This document shows positions 17,538-25,904 of a stretch of DNA of 64,000 nucleotides, in pieces. Within the stretch, counting starts at the first letter, position 1, and every line of letters begins with the position of its first letter. The DNA comes from Halorhabdus salina. GTDB lineage: Archaea; Halobacteriota; Halobacteria; Halobacteriales; Haloarculaceae. The stretch is taken from positions 1 through 64,000 of the forward strand of contig NZ_JACDNP010000002.1 in NCBI RefSeq assembly GCF_013839425.1, given 5' to 3'. The notes beneath the pieces were generated by a model. The model saw nothing but the letters and a program-made list of their open reading frames with translations. It ran no database searches and had not been told where the DNA came from. The translations under genes were made by a program, and so were the position numbers.

Positions 17538-18398
17538 ATGACTGAGTACGCAAACGACGTCCTGGTCTCGGCCGAGTGGGTCGAGAACAATCTGGACGCA
17601 TTCGAGAGCGACGATCCCGAGCATCGACTCGTGGAAGTAGACGTCGACACCGAGGCCTACGAGGAGGCCCACGCGCCCGGTGCGATCGGGTTCAATTGGG
17701 AGACCCAACTGCAAGACCAGACGACCCGTGACATCCTCACGAAGGAAGACTTCGAGGACCTGCTGGGGAGCCACGGTATCAGTGAGGATTCGACGGTCGT
17801 CCTGTATGGGGACAATTCGAACTGGTTTGCCGCCTACACCTACTGGCAGTTCAAGTACTACGGCCACGACGACGTGAAGCTGCTCGATGGCGGCCGCGAG
17901 TACTGGGTCGAGAACGACTATCCGACCACGAGTGAGGCCCCCGACTTCTCCGCCGTCGAGTACGAGGCAAGCGGACCGCGCGAATCCATCCGCGCATATC
18001 GCGAAGATGTCGAGAACGCGATCGATCGAGGCCTGCCGCTGGTCGACGTTCGCTCGCCCGAGGAGTTCAGGGGCGACATTCTCGCGCCACCAGGCCTGCA
18101 GGAGACGGCTCAGCGCGGTGGCCACGTCCCCGGAGCCCAGAACATCTCCTGGGCCGCCGTCACGAACGACGACGGGACGTTCAAGGACTTCGACGAGCTG
18201 GCAGAGCTCTACAGCGACTACGGCATCGACGGCGACTCCACGACCGTCGCCTACTGTCGGATCGGCGAGCGCTCCTCGGTCGCCTGGTTCGCTCTGCACG
18301 AGCTACTGGGCTATGAGGACGCCATCAACTACGACGGCTCCTGGACCGAGTGGGGCAATCTTGTTGGGGCCCCGATAGAGAAGGGCGAGGCGGAGTGA
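17538..18398 (+). CDS. Sulfurtransferase (two-domain rhodanese) with altered C-terminus
   Basis: 286 residues, two rhodanese domains; the second has the active loop CRIGERSS, the first has GDNSNW with no Cys. CRxGxR is the thiosulfate:cyanide type. A TATA-like GCTTTATGCG about 30 bases upstream suggests a leaderless message from ATG 17538. The end of the protein (PIEKGEAE) appears changed by insertion of the 240-bp repeat described next: the same frame resumes after the insertion as EKGEDEEDDPDEA and stop, a more typical acidic tail. Catalytic parts are not affected. Confidence 0.92.
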   Translation: MTEYANDVLVSAEWVENNLDAFESDDPEHRLVEVDVDTEAYEEAHAPGAIGFNWETQLQDQTTRDILTKEDFEDLLGSHGISEDSTVVLYGDNSNWFAAYTYWQFKYYGHDDVKLLDGGREYWVENDYPTTSEAPDFSAVEYEASGPRESIRAYREDVENAIDRGLPLVDVRSPEEFRGDILAPPGLQETAQRGGHVPGAQNISWAAVTNDDGTFKDFDELAELYSDYGIDGDSTTVAYCRIGERSSVAWFALHELLGYEDAINYDGSWTEWGNLVGAPIEKGEAE

Positions 18399-18630
18399 CG
18401 CGAGGCCGAACGAAGTGAGCCGCGAGTGAACAAAGTGAACGCCGCCTCGAGGTGAGGCGGGGAACACAGTGACCCGCCGAACAGGGCGAGGCCGACGACT
18501 AAGCGAGACGCGACCAGCGGGAGTGTCTCGGAACGGCGAGCGATGCGAGCCGTGAGCAGCGAAGTGCGGGAGTCGGCCTCGAATCGAAGCGGGGAGTGAG
18601 GGAACGAGCGACCCGCAGAGAAGGGCGAGG
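18391..18630. repeat. 240-bp palindrome-rich element inserted in a rhodanese gene
   Basis: AGAGAAGGGCGAGG occurs at 18377-18390 and again at 18617-18630, exactly 240 bases apart. Between them is a run of short hairpins, such as GGC-CGAACGAAGTGA-GCC (18404-18421) and GGCGGG-GAACACAGTGA-CCCGCC (18456-18478), plus CGCCTC/GAGGCG. No open frame of note is present. The second direct copy continues in the rhodanese frame to a stop at 18657-18659. It looks like a MITE-like element with flanking duplication. The remaining bases to 18699 hold nothing I recognise. Confidence 0.7.
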
Positions 18631-18699
18631 ACGAAGAAGACGACCCGGATGAGGCGTAGGGCTTTTCGACGTGACCTGCTGCGTCCATCCGTACCTGGG

Positions 18700-19998
18700 C
18701 TACCCGTTCCCGGTGGCGTCGAGGCGTTCGACGACGAATTCGGCAGCCGACGGGACGGTACGGGCGTACAGTTCGATCCAGGCGAGTTCGCCCTGCATAC
18801 GGAGCGGATCGGCATAGCCCTCTTCGATCCGCCCCGGAACACTTTCGTAACTCGATAGTGCCGGCCGGCCGATCATTGCCGCCAGCGACCCGTACTCGGC
18901 CGTCCGGATCGCGTCGATAGCGTCCTTTGCCCGCCTCGCCGTCCGTTCGAGAGACTGGATAGTTACATCTTCCTGGTAGCCACCGTCCTGAATACCCTCG
19001 ATGGCTGTCCGGAATGCCTCCAAGGCGGCGAGGGTCTCCCCAGCCTCGATCACGGCGGTCGCGTGGGAACCCTTGTCTCGCCGTTCATGGAACGCGTTCT
19101 CCGACGAGCGAGTCTGTGGAGCGGCAACGGTGAACAGCTCGTATGCGGGCGTCAGATCCAGGTCGCGATCGAACGCATCAAGACCGGCATCCAGGAATCC
19201 ACGTACCGGCTCTTTGGTTTCGCTGACGGCGAATCGAAGCCGGTCGGTCGCATCGATGAGCGCGCCCCACTGTGTCGGAACCGCGGAACGATCCGCCAGA
19301 TGCGTGTCTTTGAGTCGACGCGCGTCGGCGAGCGTCGCGGCGGCGACCTCGACTCGTTCGACGGCGTCGCCTGCCCGGAACGGTTCGGCGATCGGATCGT
19401 CAGGATAGCCGGGATCGGGACTGGCTCGACGGCGACTCAACGAGAGCAGCCCCTCGATCGGCGCGTGAACGAGGACCGCCTCCCGGACCGAGTCGGCACG
19501 ATAGTCGTGGTCGGCGGTGAACGAACCGAGGTCCTCCCGGACGGTCCGTCGGCGCTCCACGAGTCCCGATGGATCGTTCTCGCCGATCGCCGCCCGATAC
19601 GCGCCTGCGATGTTGGCCGCCGAACCGCGACGGGCTCGCCACCACGAGAGTGCGTCGAGGGCCCAGGGCTCATCGGACTCGCTTTCGAGTCGATTTGCGA
19701 CGCGCTCGCGATCGGATCGAAGCTCTTCGGCGACGGCCCCATTCGGAATCGACGGCGCTGCCGGGACGCGATCGAGGAGTTCGGTCGCGCGCTCGCGATG
19801 CGAGTCAGCCAGCGAATCCGGAACCGAAACCGGGAACGGCGACGCCGGCGACTCGATCGCCGGAATGGCGCCGATCGGGACATCGAAGTCGGGACGATCT
19901 GGTTGTTCGTCTCCGACCAACGGCAGCCCCGAACAGCCGGCCAGACCGGCGACACCGAGCGTCCCAAGGCCGGCGATAAATTGGCGACGGGAGCTCAC
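18700..19998 (-). CDS. Tat-exported lipoprotein of unknown function
   Basis: 432 residues. The N-terminus MSSRRQFIAGLGTLGVAGLAGCSG is an apparent Tat signal (SRRQFIA) with a lipobox AGC, so the mature protein is probably lipid-anchored outside the membrane through Cys22. The rest is largely helical, rich in Arg and Ala, with conserved-looking segments DALSWWRARRGSAANIAGAY and a C-terminal ELAWIELYARTVPSAAEFV. No catalytic motif seen. Its ATG overlaps the stop of the preceding lipoprotein gene's downstream neighbour on the same strand by four bases, so the two form an operon. Confidence 0.8.
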   Translation of the reverse strand: MSSRRQFIAGLGTLGVAGLAGCSGLPLVGDEQPDRPDFDVPIGAIPAIESPASPFPVSVPDSLADSHRERATELLDRVPAAPSIPNGAVAEELRSDRERVANRLESESDEPWALDALSWWRARRGSAANIAGAYRAAIGENDPSGLVERRRTVREDLGSFTADHDYRADSVREAVLVHAPIEGLLSLSRRRASPDPGYPDDPIAEPFRAGDAVERVEVAAATLADARRLKDTHLADRSAVPTQWGALIDATDRLRFAVSETKEPVRGFLDAGLDAFDRDLDLTPAYELFTVAAPQTRSSENAFHERRDKGSHATAVIEAGETLAALEAFRTAIEGIQDGGYQEDVTIQSLERTARRAKDAIDAIRTAEYGSLAAMIGRPALSSYESVPGRIEEGYADPLRMQGELAWIELYARTVPSAAEFVVERLDATGNG

Positions 19999-20654
19999 GC
20001 GTCCTCACCCCCACTCGCGGGAGTTACGTCGCCATCGAAGGAGTCCCCACGCGGGGCAGGCCTCGGGCCACACTCGTAAGACATCCCTCGGCCACTGCCG
20101 GAGGAGCTCTCGGCCGCAACGGGGAGCCGGGTGACGAATCCGACCGTGTGTAGCGTGTCGGTAGCACACGCGACGTCAGCCGGCCGGGTCGTCTGGCAGA
20201 ACTGTGCGTGTGGATGGATGTCCTCGGACCCGTCCCACTCGACGCTCACTGACTGGAGGCGTATCTCGTGGCACGCGTCGACCGAGTGCGACGCCATGTA
20301 CAGCGAGGACGACCCGAAGTCGGTCGCGCTTGCGAACGACCGAAGGCGGTCGGCCTCAGGGACGTCACCGAACGTGATCGCGTCGAGATCCTCACTCGAG
20401 ACGACGATCGATCGACCCCGGCGGGCATATCGGTTCGATCGATCGCTCTGTGTGGCCGTCGGAATCTCACCTTCGGTGAACAGCACGGCACCATCTTCGT
20501 TCCTGGCGGAGACGACCTCGTAGTCGTCGATCAGTTCGCCGTCGGAACGATCATCGATCGTGACGGGATCGGTCGCCGTCCCCCCACAACCGGCGAGTGC
20601 AGCGGCTCCCGACGCAACCGCGAGGAGGGCGCGGCGGCGGGTCAGATCAGGCAT
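19995..20654 (-). CDS. Tat-exported lipoprotein of unknown function
   Basis: 219 residues starting MPDLTRRRALLAVASGAAALAGCGG: a Tat motif (TRRRALL), hydrophobic stretch and lipobox (AGC). The mature domain has about four further Cys (AFCQTTRPADVACATD, DACHEI, YECGP) that may form disulfides outside the cell. Function unknown. The chosen start is the Met next to the Tat motif rather than the ATG nine codons earlier. Its last four bases overlap the start of the second lipoprotein gene at 19998, so they are probably co-translated. Confidence 0.8.
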   Translation of the reverse strand: MPDLTRRRALLAVASGAAALAGCGGTATDPVTIDDRSDGELIDDYEVVSARNEDGAVLFTEGEIPTATQSDRSNRYARRGRSIVVSSEDLDAITFGDVPEADRLRSFASATDFGSSSLYMASHSVDACHEIRLQSVSVEWDGSEDIHPHAQFCQTTRPADVACATDTLHTVGFVTRLPVAAESSSGSGRGMSYECGPRPAPRGDSFDGDVTPASGGEDA

Positions 20655-20767
20655 CGGACCTCCTTCGATCAGGATTCCCAAACGTCTTGTGGAACTACCG
20701 GTTGATGGGGAGCACAGTCACGGTTCTCCACCCGTTACATATCGAAAACTGGGTCGCCAGCACCCGC

Positions 20768-20887
20768 TCAGTATACACTGAGTCCGTGGACATCCTGTGC
20801 GTGTTCGATGAGGTCCTCCGTCGACTCGAAGGACTCACCACAGCTGCAGGTGTGATACCCCGTCGTGGGCTGCTGGCTTGTCGCCAT
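20768..20887 (-). CDS. Micro zinc-finger protein (39 residues)
   Basis: A short frame on the minus strand encodes MATSQQPTTGYHTCSCGESF and continues to a stop at 20768. It contains Cys-x-Cys-x12-His-x4-His (CSC ... EHAQDVH), close to a C2H2 zinc finger with one residue rather than two between the cysteines. An upstream in-frame ATG at 20911 would give 47 residues. AT-rich sequence at 20908-20930 (AATAATTGTTTATTAT) supplies a promoter. Haloarchaea have many such small zinc proteins, several with regulatory effects. The family is not identified. Confidence 0.65.
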   Translation of the reverse strand: MATSQQPTTGYHTCSCGESFESTEDLIEHAQDVHGLSVY

Positions 20888-21161
20888 ATCGTAGCCATAG
20901 ACCCGTACCATAATAATTGTTTATTATGATTTGGTAACATGCCACAATCGTCGTGGTATCAGATCACAAGCTCGTTGAACAAAGATTGTTCTGCACGATC
21001 AGCAACAATATCCGGCCAAATCCACCACATAACTGGCCAAATATGCAATATCGTCGCAGAAAGGCGGATCGGCCACCGAGACACAGTCGACCGGATATAC
21101 CCAATACGTCACTGCTCGGGAGTCACAGTCCTTTTAGCCGGAGTCAGCCAAAGTATGGGTA

Positions 21162-21755
21162 ATGACCGTCATCGGACTCGTGGGCCTGCCCGGCAGCGGC
21201 AAGAGCGAGGCCGCCGCAGTCGCCCGCGACCTGGACGTGCCGATTGTCACGATGGGCGACGTGATCCGGCAGGCCTGTCGCGATCGCGGACTCGATCCGG
21301 CGACCCACCACGGCGAGGTGGCCAAAGCACTACGGGAGGAGAACGGCCCGGCCGCCATCGCCGAGGCGTCGCTCTCCCACATCGAGGACGGACTCGAAGA
21401 GCACGACACCGTCGTCGTCGACGGCATCCGCTCGGATGTCGAAGTCGAACGCTTCCGGGACGCCTTCGGCGAGGACTTCCTGCTGGTCAGCGTCGAGACG
21501 CCCTTCGAGACGCGGGCCGAACGACTCGATCTTCGGGGACGAGACGCCAGCGCCGAGGAAGGTGGCGAGAGTCTGGCAGAGCGCGACGAGCGGGAACTCG
21601 GCTTCGGCATGGGCGAGGCGATGGACGTGGCCGACGTCACGGTCGCAAACGTCGACAGTCTCCCAGCGTTTCAGGAGCGTGTCGAGACACTGCTGACCGA
21701 CGGGTCGTCGGCGCTCGCGGGGGACGACCGCGTCGAGTGGGAGGGAGACCCATGA
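21162..21755 (+). CDS. P-loop nucleotide kinase-like protein (UPF0200)
   Basis: 197 residues. Walker A is GLPGSGKS at residues 8-15; the following TMGDVIRQACRDRGLDP and VVDGIRSDVEVERF segments match the UPF0200 branch of the dephospho-CoA kinase/adenylate kinase-like fold. The phosphoryl acceptor is unknown. Its stop overlaps the ATG of the UPF0201 gene by four bases, a pairing common in archaea. A run of Glu in the lid region (ASAEEGGESLAERDERELG) could be the mobile lid. CCTTTTAGCC about 30 bases upstream is a weak TATA candidate. Confidence 0.88.
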   Translation: MTVIGLVGLPGSGKSEAAAVARDLDVPIVTMGDVIRQACRDRGLDPATHHGEVAKALREENGPAAIAEASLSHIEDGLEEHDTVVVDGIRSDVEVERFRDAFGEDFLLVSVETPFETRAERLDLRGRDASAEEGGESLAERDERELGFGMGEAMDVADVTVANVDSLPAFQERVETLLTDGSSALAGDDRVEWEGDP

Positions 21756-22171
21756 GCGAGGCCTACCGCGTTGACGTCCAGATCACCGCGCCCGTCTACG
21801 ACACCGAGGTGACCGACCGGGTCGCCGATGCGATCACGAACGTCTTCCCGTCGGCGACTGTCGAGCAGCAACCGGGCGAACTGCACGCCGAGGCCCACGA
21901 TCTCGAACACTTCTCGGAACTGCTCCACCGGCGGGAGATTCTCGACACGGCACGGGGCGTGTTCTTCGATACTCGCCAGGGAGACCGCTTCAGTTTCACG
22001 CTGAAGAAACAGGCAGCCTTCGAGGGTGTCGTGACATTCTCGGTGGGCGAACCGGACGAACTCGGGGAGATCCACGTCAGCGTCCGCGTCGAAGAACCGG
22101 ATGTGGAATCGTTCATCGACCATATCGCCCCACGGACTCAGGACGGCAGACCGATCGATCCTGACGTTTGA
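21752..22171 (+). CDS. UPF0201 family RNA-binding-like protein
   Basis: 139 residues, no transmembrane span. It begins MSEAYRVDVQITAPVYDTEV and has alternating beta-alpha pattern with FSFTLKKQAAFEGVVTF in the middle, as in the archaeal UPF0201 family, which adopts an RNA-binding ribosomal-protein-like fold. Function not established. Coupled to the upstream UPF0200 kinase-like gene by a four-base overlap, which suggests the two act together. Confidence 0.85.
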   Translation: MSEAYRVDVQITAPVYDTEVTDRVADAITNVFPSATVEQQPGELHAEAHDLEHFSELLHRREILDTARGVFFDTRQGDRFSFTLKKQAAFEGVVTFSVGEPDELGEIHVSVRVEEPDVESFIDHIAPRTQDGRPIDPDV

Positions 22172-22189
22172 GAGCACCGAAGACGCACA

Positions 22190-22804
22190 ATGACGACAGC
22201 GATCTACTTCGATCTCGACGGGACGTTATTGACCTTCGAGGAACCCTACGACTGCCTGGTTGCCGACGTGCTAAGCGAGTACGCAGACGACCCGGACGCG
22301 GCCGCGGAGACGTTCTTGGACGCTTTCGGCCCACGCTTCGAGGCGCTCGATCCACAGCCCTACCGGGAAGGGATGGTCGCCGTCTGCGAGCGATTCGCCG
22401 TCGAGGCGGATCCAGACGAGTTGGTCGCGGCCCTCCGAGACGCGGAGTGTACACACTCCCGGGTCAGCGACGCAGCCCACGAGAGTCTGGCAGCACTTGC
22501 CGAGGACAATGCCCTCGGCGTCCTGACGGATGGCGTCGGTGAGTTCCAGCGGGCGAAACTCGAACATCACGACCTCCTGGGGTACTTCGAGGCCGTGATC
22601 GTCTCCTACGAGGTCGGCGCGCACAAGCCAGACAGTGCCATCTTCGAGCGGGCGCGCGAGGCGATCGACGCGGACCAGTACGTCATGGTCGGGGACAGCG
22701 ATGCCGACGTCGAGGGAGCCCGAGCAGCCGGATTTACCCCAGTCCGCGTCGAACGCGGCGAGGACGTCCCGGACTTCTGGGCGACAGTGCGGGCGCTGGT
22801 GTGA
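22190..22804 (+). CDS. HAD-superfamily hydrolase
   Basis: 204 residues. Motif I FDLDGTL (nucleophile Asp near residue 8), motif II LTDG, Lys in KPDSAIF and motif IV MVGDSDADVEGARAAG are all present, with an alpha-helical C1 cap between. Typical of phosphoglycolate phosphatase-like or pyrimidine nucleotidase-like HAD phosphatases acting on small phosphorylated metabolites in the cytoplasm. Starts 18 bases after the UPF0201 gene, so it may be the third gene of that operon. Confidence 0.9.
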   Translation: MTTAIYFDLDGTLLTFEEPYDCLVADVLSEYADDPDAAAETFLDAFGPRFEALDPQPYREGMVAVCERFAVEADPDELVAALRDAECTHSRVSDAAHESLAALAEDNALGVLTDGVGEFQRAKLEHHDLLGYFEAVIVSYEVGAHKPDSAIFERAREAIDADQYVMVGDSDADVEGARAAGFTPVRVERGEDVPDFWATVRALV

Positions 22805-22806
22805 TC

Positions 22807-23367
22807 TCAGACGAACATCTGGACGACGACGAACAGCACGACCACGCCAAGCACGTCACAGACGTTCGTGACGACGGGGATCACCACGTCGTCCGGATCG
22901 AGTTCCAGTCGATAGGCGACGTACGTCGCCACGACAGTCACGACGATGGCGAGCACTGACAGGACCGCCCCGCTGGTGACAGCGACCGTGAGGACCGTCG
23001 TCACCGCCAGGTCGGACCCGCCGGTGAGCGTCCCCAGTCCCCAGGCCCCGACGCCGATCACGGGAAAGACCGACAGCGCGAGCGCGACCGTCGCGAGAGC
23101 GTTGCCCAGCAGGCGATCGTCGGTTAGGTCAAAGGAGAGTGTCCCGAGATGAAACGCCGTCGAGAGCCGCGCGGCGAGAATGGAGCCGAGGTTTCCTGCC
23201 GTCCCGATTGTCACTGGCACGAGGACCAGCAATGAGGGATGGGTGAGCAGCTCACCCTCGAAACTCTTCAGGACGAGGCCGCTCCCGATCTCTATCGTGG
23301 TCAACACGAGCAAGACTGGCAACATCGCCCGCGTGATCGCCCGCATCGTCCAGTCGGTCCGGGCCAT
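22807..23367 (-). CDS. MgtE-type membrane half-protein (SLC41 domain), second of a pair
   Basis: 186 residues with five hydrophobic segments. HPSLLVLVPVTIGTAGNLGSILAARLSTAFHLG matches the MgtE integral membrane core, and DPDDVVIPVVTNVCDVLGVVVLF the second conserved block (the DP-D/T...T..D site lining the ion path). Bacterial MgtE has cytoplasmic N and CBS domains; here only the membrane domain is present. The gene overlaps the stop of an equivalent gene upstream (TGATG type), so the two probably form a heterodimer moving magnesium or another divalent cation. Confidence 0.85.
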   Translation of the reverse strand: MARTDWTMRAITRAMLPVLLVLTTIEIGSGLVLKSFEGELLTHPSLLVLVPVTIGTAGNLGSILAARLSTAFHLGTLSFDLTDDRLLGNALATVALALSVFPVIGVGAWGLGTLTGGSDLAVTTVLTVAVTSGAVLSVLAIVVTVVATYVAYRLELDPDDVVIPVVTNVCDVLGVVVLFVVVQMFV

Positions 23368-23942
23368 CAGCCCACCCCCCAGATGACGAGTCTGGCGGCG
23401 ATCAACAGCGCGGCCATCCCGAAGACATCGCCGGCAGTCGTGACCAGGGGCCCGACCAGGGTGTCAGGATTGTACCCGCGACGGAAGCCGGCGAAGACGA
23501 CCAGGACGACCGTGGTAGCGAGCGCGATCCCCGACAAGACGCCCGAGATGAACGCGACAGTGACGAGTACCGGGAGGCCTGCGCCCGGTCGGCCGAGCCA
23601 GACGAGTGCCGCCGTCGCCACAACCGCGGCAAAGACGCTGGCAAGCAGCCCGTTGGCGATCGCCGCGGCGACTGCCGTGAGCAGTCGGTCGTCGGCCTCA
23701 CGCACACGGGGTTCGAGCAGCCCCTGGTGAAGTGCGGTCGCGATCCGTGCACCCAGCGAGCCATAGACGTTCCCGCGCGTCGCGAGCAACGCCGGCACCA
23801 AGACGAGCAAGCCGTCGATTGCAGTGAGTTCGGCCCGCATCCCGCCGAGGACGACGCCGGCGAGCAAGCCGCCAACGAGGCTGGCAGAGAGGGCCGGGAG
23901 TCCTTCCCGATAGGCCCGGACAGCCACCTCGCGCACGGTCAT
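23367..23942 (-). CDS. MgtE-type membrane half-protein (SLC41 domain), first of a pair
   Basis: 191 residues, five hydrophobic segments. The two conserved blocks are LLVLVPALLATRGNVYGSLGARIATALHQG and NPDTLVGPLVTTAGDVFGMAALL; the latter has NPD where bacterial MgtE has DPA/D. Same size and layout as its downstream neighbour, pointing to gene duplication. ATG 23942 was selected because the longer upstream frame runs through a promoter-like stretch and is not membrane-like. No CBS domains, so regulation by magnesium through that module is absent. Confidence 0.85.
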   Translation of the reverse strand: MTVREVAVRAYREGLPALSASLVGGLLAGVVLGGMRAELTAIDGLLVLVPALLATRGNVYGSLGARIATALHQGLLEPRVREADDRLLTAVAAAIANGLLASVFAAVVATAALVWLGRPGAGLPVLVTVAFISGVLSGIALATTVVLVVFAGFRRGYNPDTLVGPLVTTAGDVFGMAALLIAARLVIWGVG

Positions 23943-24061
23943 TACCCGGACTGACGACCGGCCGACGCAAAAAACGCCCGCGTGAACGATCGCCAGGTGG
24001 GGCAAGTAACAGTAGCCGCGATACCGTCCCACATGATTCCCACCATCTTGGAAACTTTGCG

Positions 24062-24076
24062 AAATACTATAAATGC
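24062..24076 (+). promoter_or_regulatory. TATA box of the sulfur-handling operon
   Basis: GAAATACTATAAATG lies about 31-45 bases before ATG 24107 of the DsrE-like gene and is the best TATA match in the interval to the divergent MgtE-type gene. It would drive the four following genes. Confidence 0.5.
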
Positions 24077-24106
24077 CCACATCGTAGAGAAACTTGTGAG
24101 AGACCA

Positions 24107-24508
24107 ATGACAGGCTACGCAGTTGTGCTCGCATCCGGCGAACTGGAGCGCGTACAGGCAGTTAGTATGATCAGCTCGATCGCGGCGTCCTCGGACATCC
24201 CCGTCGAGGTGTTCGTGACGATGAACGGCCTTTCGGCCTTCGAGAAAGACCGCATCGAAAGCGGTGACTTCCAGGTCGCCGGACCGGCCGGCGAAGCGAT
24301 GTTGCACTCGGGCGGCGACGAGGTGCCGATGTTCTTCGAGCAACTGGAGCGCGCCAAGGGGATCGGTCCGCTGGAGGTCTACGCCTGCGAGATGGTGATG
24401 GACCTCATGGACACCGACCTCGACGACTACATCGACATCTTCGACGACACGCTCGGCGTTGCCGGCTTCCTGAACCGTGCGTCGGACAAACAGGTAATCT
24501 TCGTCTAA
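24107..24508 (+). CDS. DsrE/DsrF-like sulfur-relay protein
   Basis: 133 residues, the size of DsrE-family proteins. N-terminal YAVVLASGELERVQAV gives the Rossmann-like start; IPVEVFVTMNGL and a Cys in LEVYACEMVMDLMD at about residue 93 match the sulfur-carrying Cys of the DsrE-like family that works with TusA. First of four closely spaced genes (DsrE, TusA, SQR-like, DUF1641), an arrangement known for sulfur oxidation and sulfane-sulfur transfer. Cytoplasmic. Confidence 0.88.
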   Translation: MTGYAVVLASGELERVQAVSMISSIAASSDIPVEVFVTMNGLSAFEKDRIESGDFQVAGPAGEAMLHSGGDEVPMFFEQLERAKGIGPLEVYACEMVMDLMDTDLDDYIDIFDDTLGVAGFLNRASDKQVIFV

Positions 24509-24518
24509 GGTGACAATC

Positions 24519-24758
24519 ATGAGTGATACACCAACCCCCGACGTCGAAATCGATTCGCGCGGTGCGACCTGCCCCGGCCCGCTGATGGACCTGATCGGGA
24601 AGGTCAAAGAAGTCGAAGCAGGGACGACGATCGAACTCCTCACGAGCGACGAGGGCTCGAAGAACGACGTCCCCGAGTGGCTCGATGAGGCCGGTCACGA
24701 GCTACTGACGATCGAAGCAGTCGACGACCACTGGGCAATTTACGTCGAAACCACATGA
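24519..24758 (+). CDS. TusA-family sulfur carrier
   Basis: 79 residues. The N-terminal CPGP motif (ATCPGPLMDLIGKVKEV) carries the persulfide-bearing Cys of TusA; the remaining beta-alpha-beta-beta fold pattern fits, including STELLTSDEGSKNDVPEW-like segments with the usual D-P/V-W. It takes sulfur from a rhodanese or DsrE-like partner. ATG 24519 is used; an in-frame GTG three codons earlier is less likely. Overlaps the next gene by four bases. Confidence 0.9.
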   Translation: MSDTPTPDVEIDSRGATCPGPLMDLIGKVKEVEAGTTIELLTSDEGSKNDVPEWLDEAGHELLTIEAVDDHWAIYVETT

Positions 24759-25894
24759 CGGAAGAGATCGTCGTCGTCGGTGGCGGCACCGGCGGCACTG
24801 TCCTGGCGAACCGCCTCGCCGACCGGCTCGAACCGGCGATCGAGTCGGGCGATGCCCACGTGACCGTGATCAACGACGGCGAGTACCAGTACTACAAACC
24901 GGCCTACCTCTACGTCCCCTTCGGCAAGAAGACCGTCGAGGAGGCCAAACGACCGCTTTCCGACCTGCTGGATCGCCACGTCGAGCTTCGTGTCGACCGC
25001 GTCACTGGGCTTGATACGGACGCCAAATCCGTCTCACTGGAAGACGGTGACGACATGGCCTACGATCACCTCGTGATGGCGACGGGTGCGACCCTCGATC
25101 CCGAGGAAGTCCCTGGCCTCGCTGAAGGGGGCCATCACTTCTACGGACCGGAGGGGACCGAGTCCCTCAGGGACGAACTCGCCGACTTCGAGGAGGGCCA
25201 CCTCGTGCTGTCGGTCATCGGCGTCCCGCACATGTGTCCGGCCGCACCACTGGAGTTTGTCTTCATGGCCGACGACTGGCTGCGCCAGCGCGGGCTCCGT
25301 GAAGACATCGAAATCACGTACACGTACCCGATTCAGCGCGCCCACGGCCTGCAGTCAGTGGCCGACTGGGCGACGCCGAAACTCGCGGATCGGGACATCA
25401 ACCTGGAGACGTTCTTCAACGCCGAGCGGGTCGATCCCGAAGAGCAAGTCCTGGAGACGATGGAAGGCAACGAACTCGACTACGACCTCCTCGTCGCGAT
25501 CCCGCCCCACACCGCCAGCGAGCTCGTCAGCGAGGCTGGGCTGGGCGACACCTGGGTCGACGTCGATCGCGCCACCCTGGAGGCCGAACAGGCTGAGGAC
25601 GTCTACGCCATCGGCGACGTGGCCGACGTGCCGACAAGCAAAGCCGGTAGCGTCGCCCACTACGAGGCGGGCGTCGTCGCCGACCGGATCGCCAGTCGCG
25701 TTCGCGGTCAGACGCCGACGTCGGTCTACGACGGGAAGACGGTCTGCTTCATCGAGACCGGCATGGACGAGGCGACGTTCGTCGAGTTCGGGTACGGCGA
25801 CGAGCCGACGATGCGCGAGCCATCCAAACCCGTCCACTGGGCGAAACTGGGCTACAACGAGTCCTACTGGCTGACCGCCAGGGGGCTCCTGTGA
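24755..25894 (+). CDS. Sulfide:quinone oxidoreductase-like flavoprotein
   Basis: 379 residues. FAD-binding GGGTGGTVLANR at residues 9-20, a central ATGA motif (VMATGATLDPE), and C-terminal YAIGDVADVPTSKAGSVAHYEAG are typical of SQR and flavocytochrome c sulfide dehydrogenase-type FAD enzymes. Two cysteines are visible: C161 in VPHMCPAAP and one in KTVCFIETGMD, corresponding to the pair that forms the polysulfide-carrying disulfide. It would oxidise sulfide or sulfane sulfur at the membrane and pass electrons to quinone. No clear membrane span. Third gene of the operon, four-base overlap with TusA. Confidence 0.88.
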   Translation: MTEEIVVVGGGTGGTVLANRLADRLEPAIESGDAHVTVINDGEYQYYKPAYLYVPFGKKTVEEAKRPLSDLLDRHVELRVDRVTGLDTDAKSVSLEDGDDMAYDHLVMATGATLDPEEVPGLAEGGHHFYGPEGTESLRDELADFEEGHLVLSVIGVPHMCPAAPLEFVFMADDWLRQRGLREDIEITYTYPIQRAHGLQSVADWATPKLADRDINLETFFNAERVDPEEQVLETMEGNELDYDLLVAIPPHTASELVSEAGLGDTWVDVDRATLEAEQAEDVYAIGDVADVPTSKAGSVAHYEAGVVADRIASRVRGQTPTSVYDGKTVCFIETGMDEATFVEFGYGDEPTMREPSKPVHWAKLGYNESYWLTARGLL

Positions 25895-25904
25895 GGTGGT
25901 TGTC

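Noticed and set aside
20939-21751. Long upstream extension of the UPF0201 gene
   Set aside because: It passes out of frame through the UPF0200 gene and is Arg-rich; the ATG at 21752 overlaps the upstream stop as expected.
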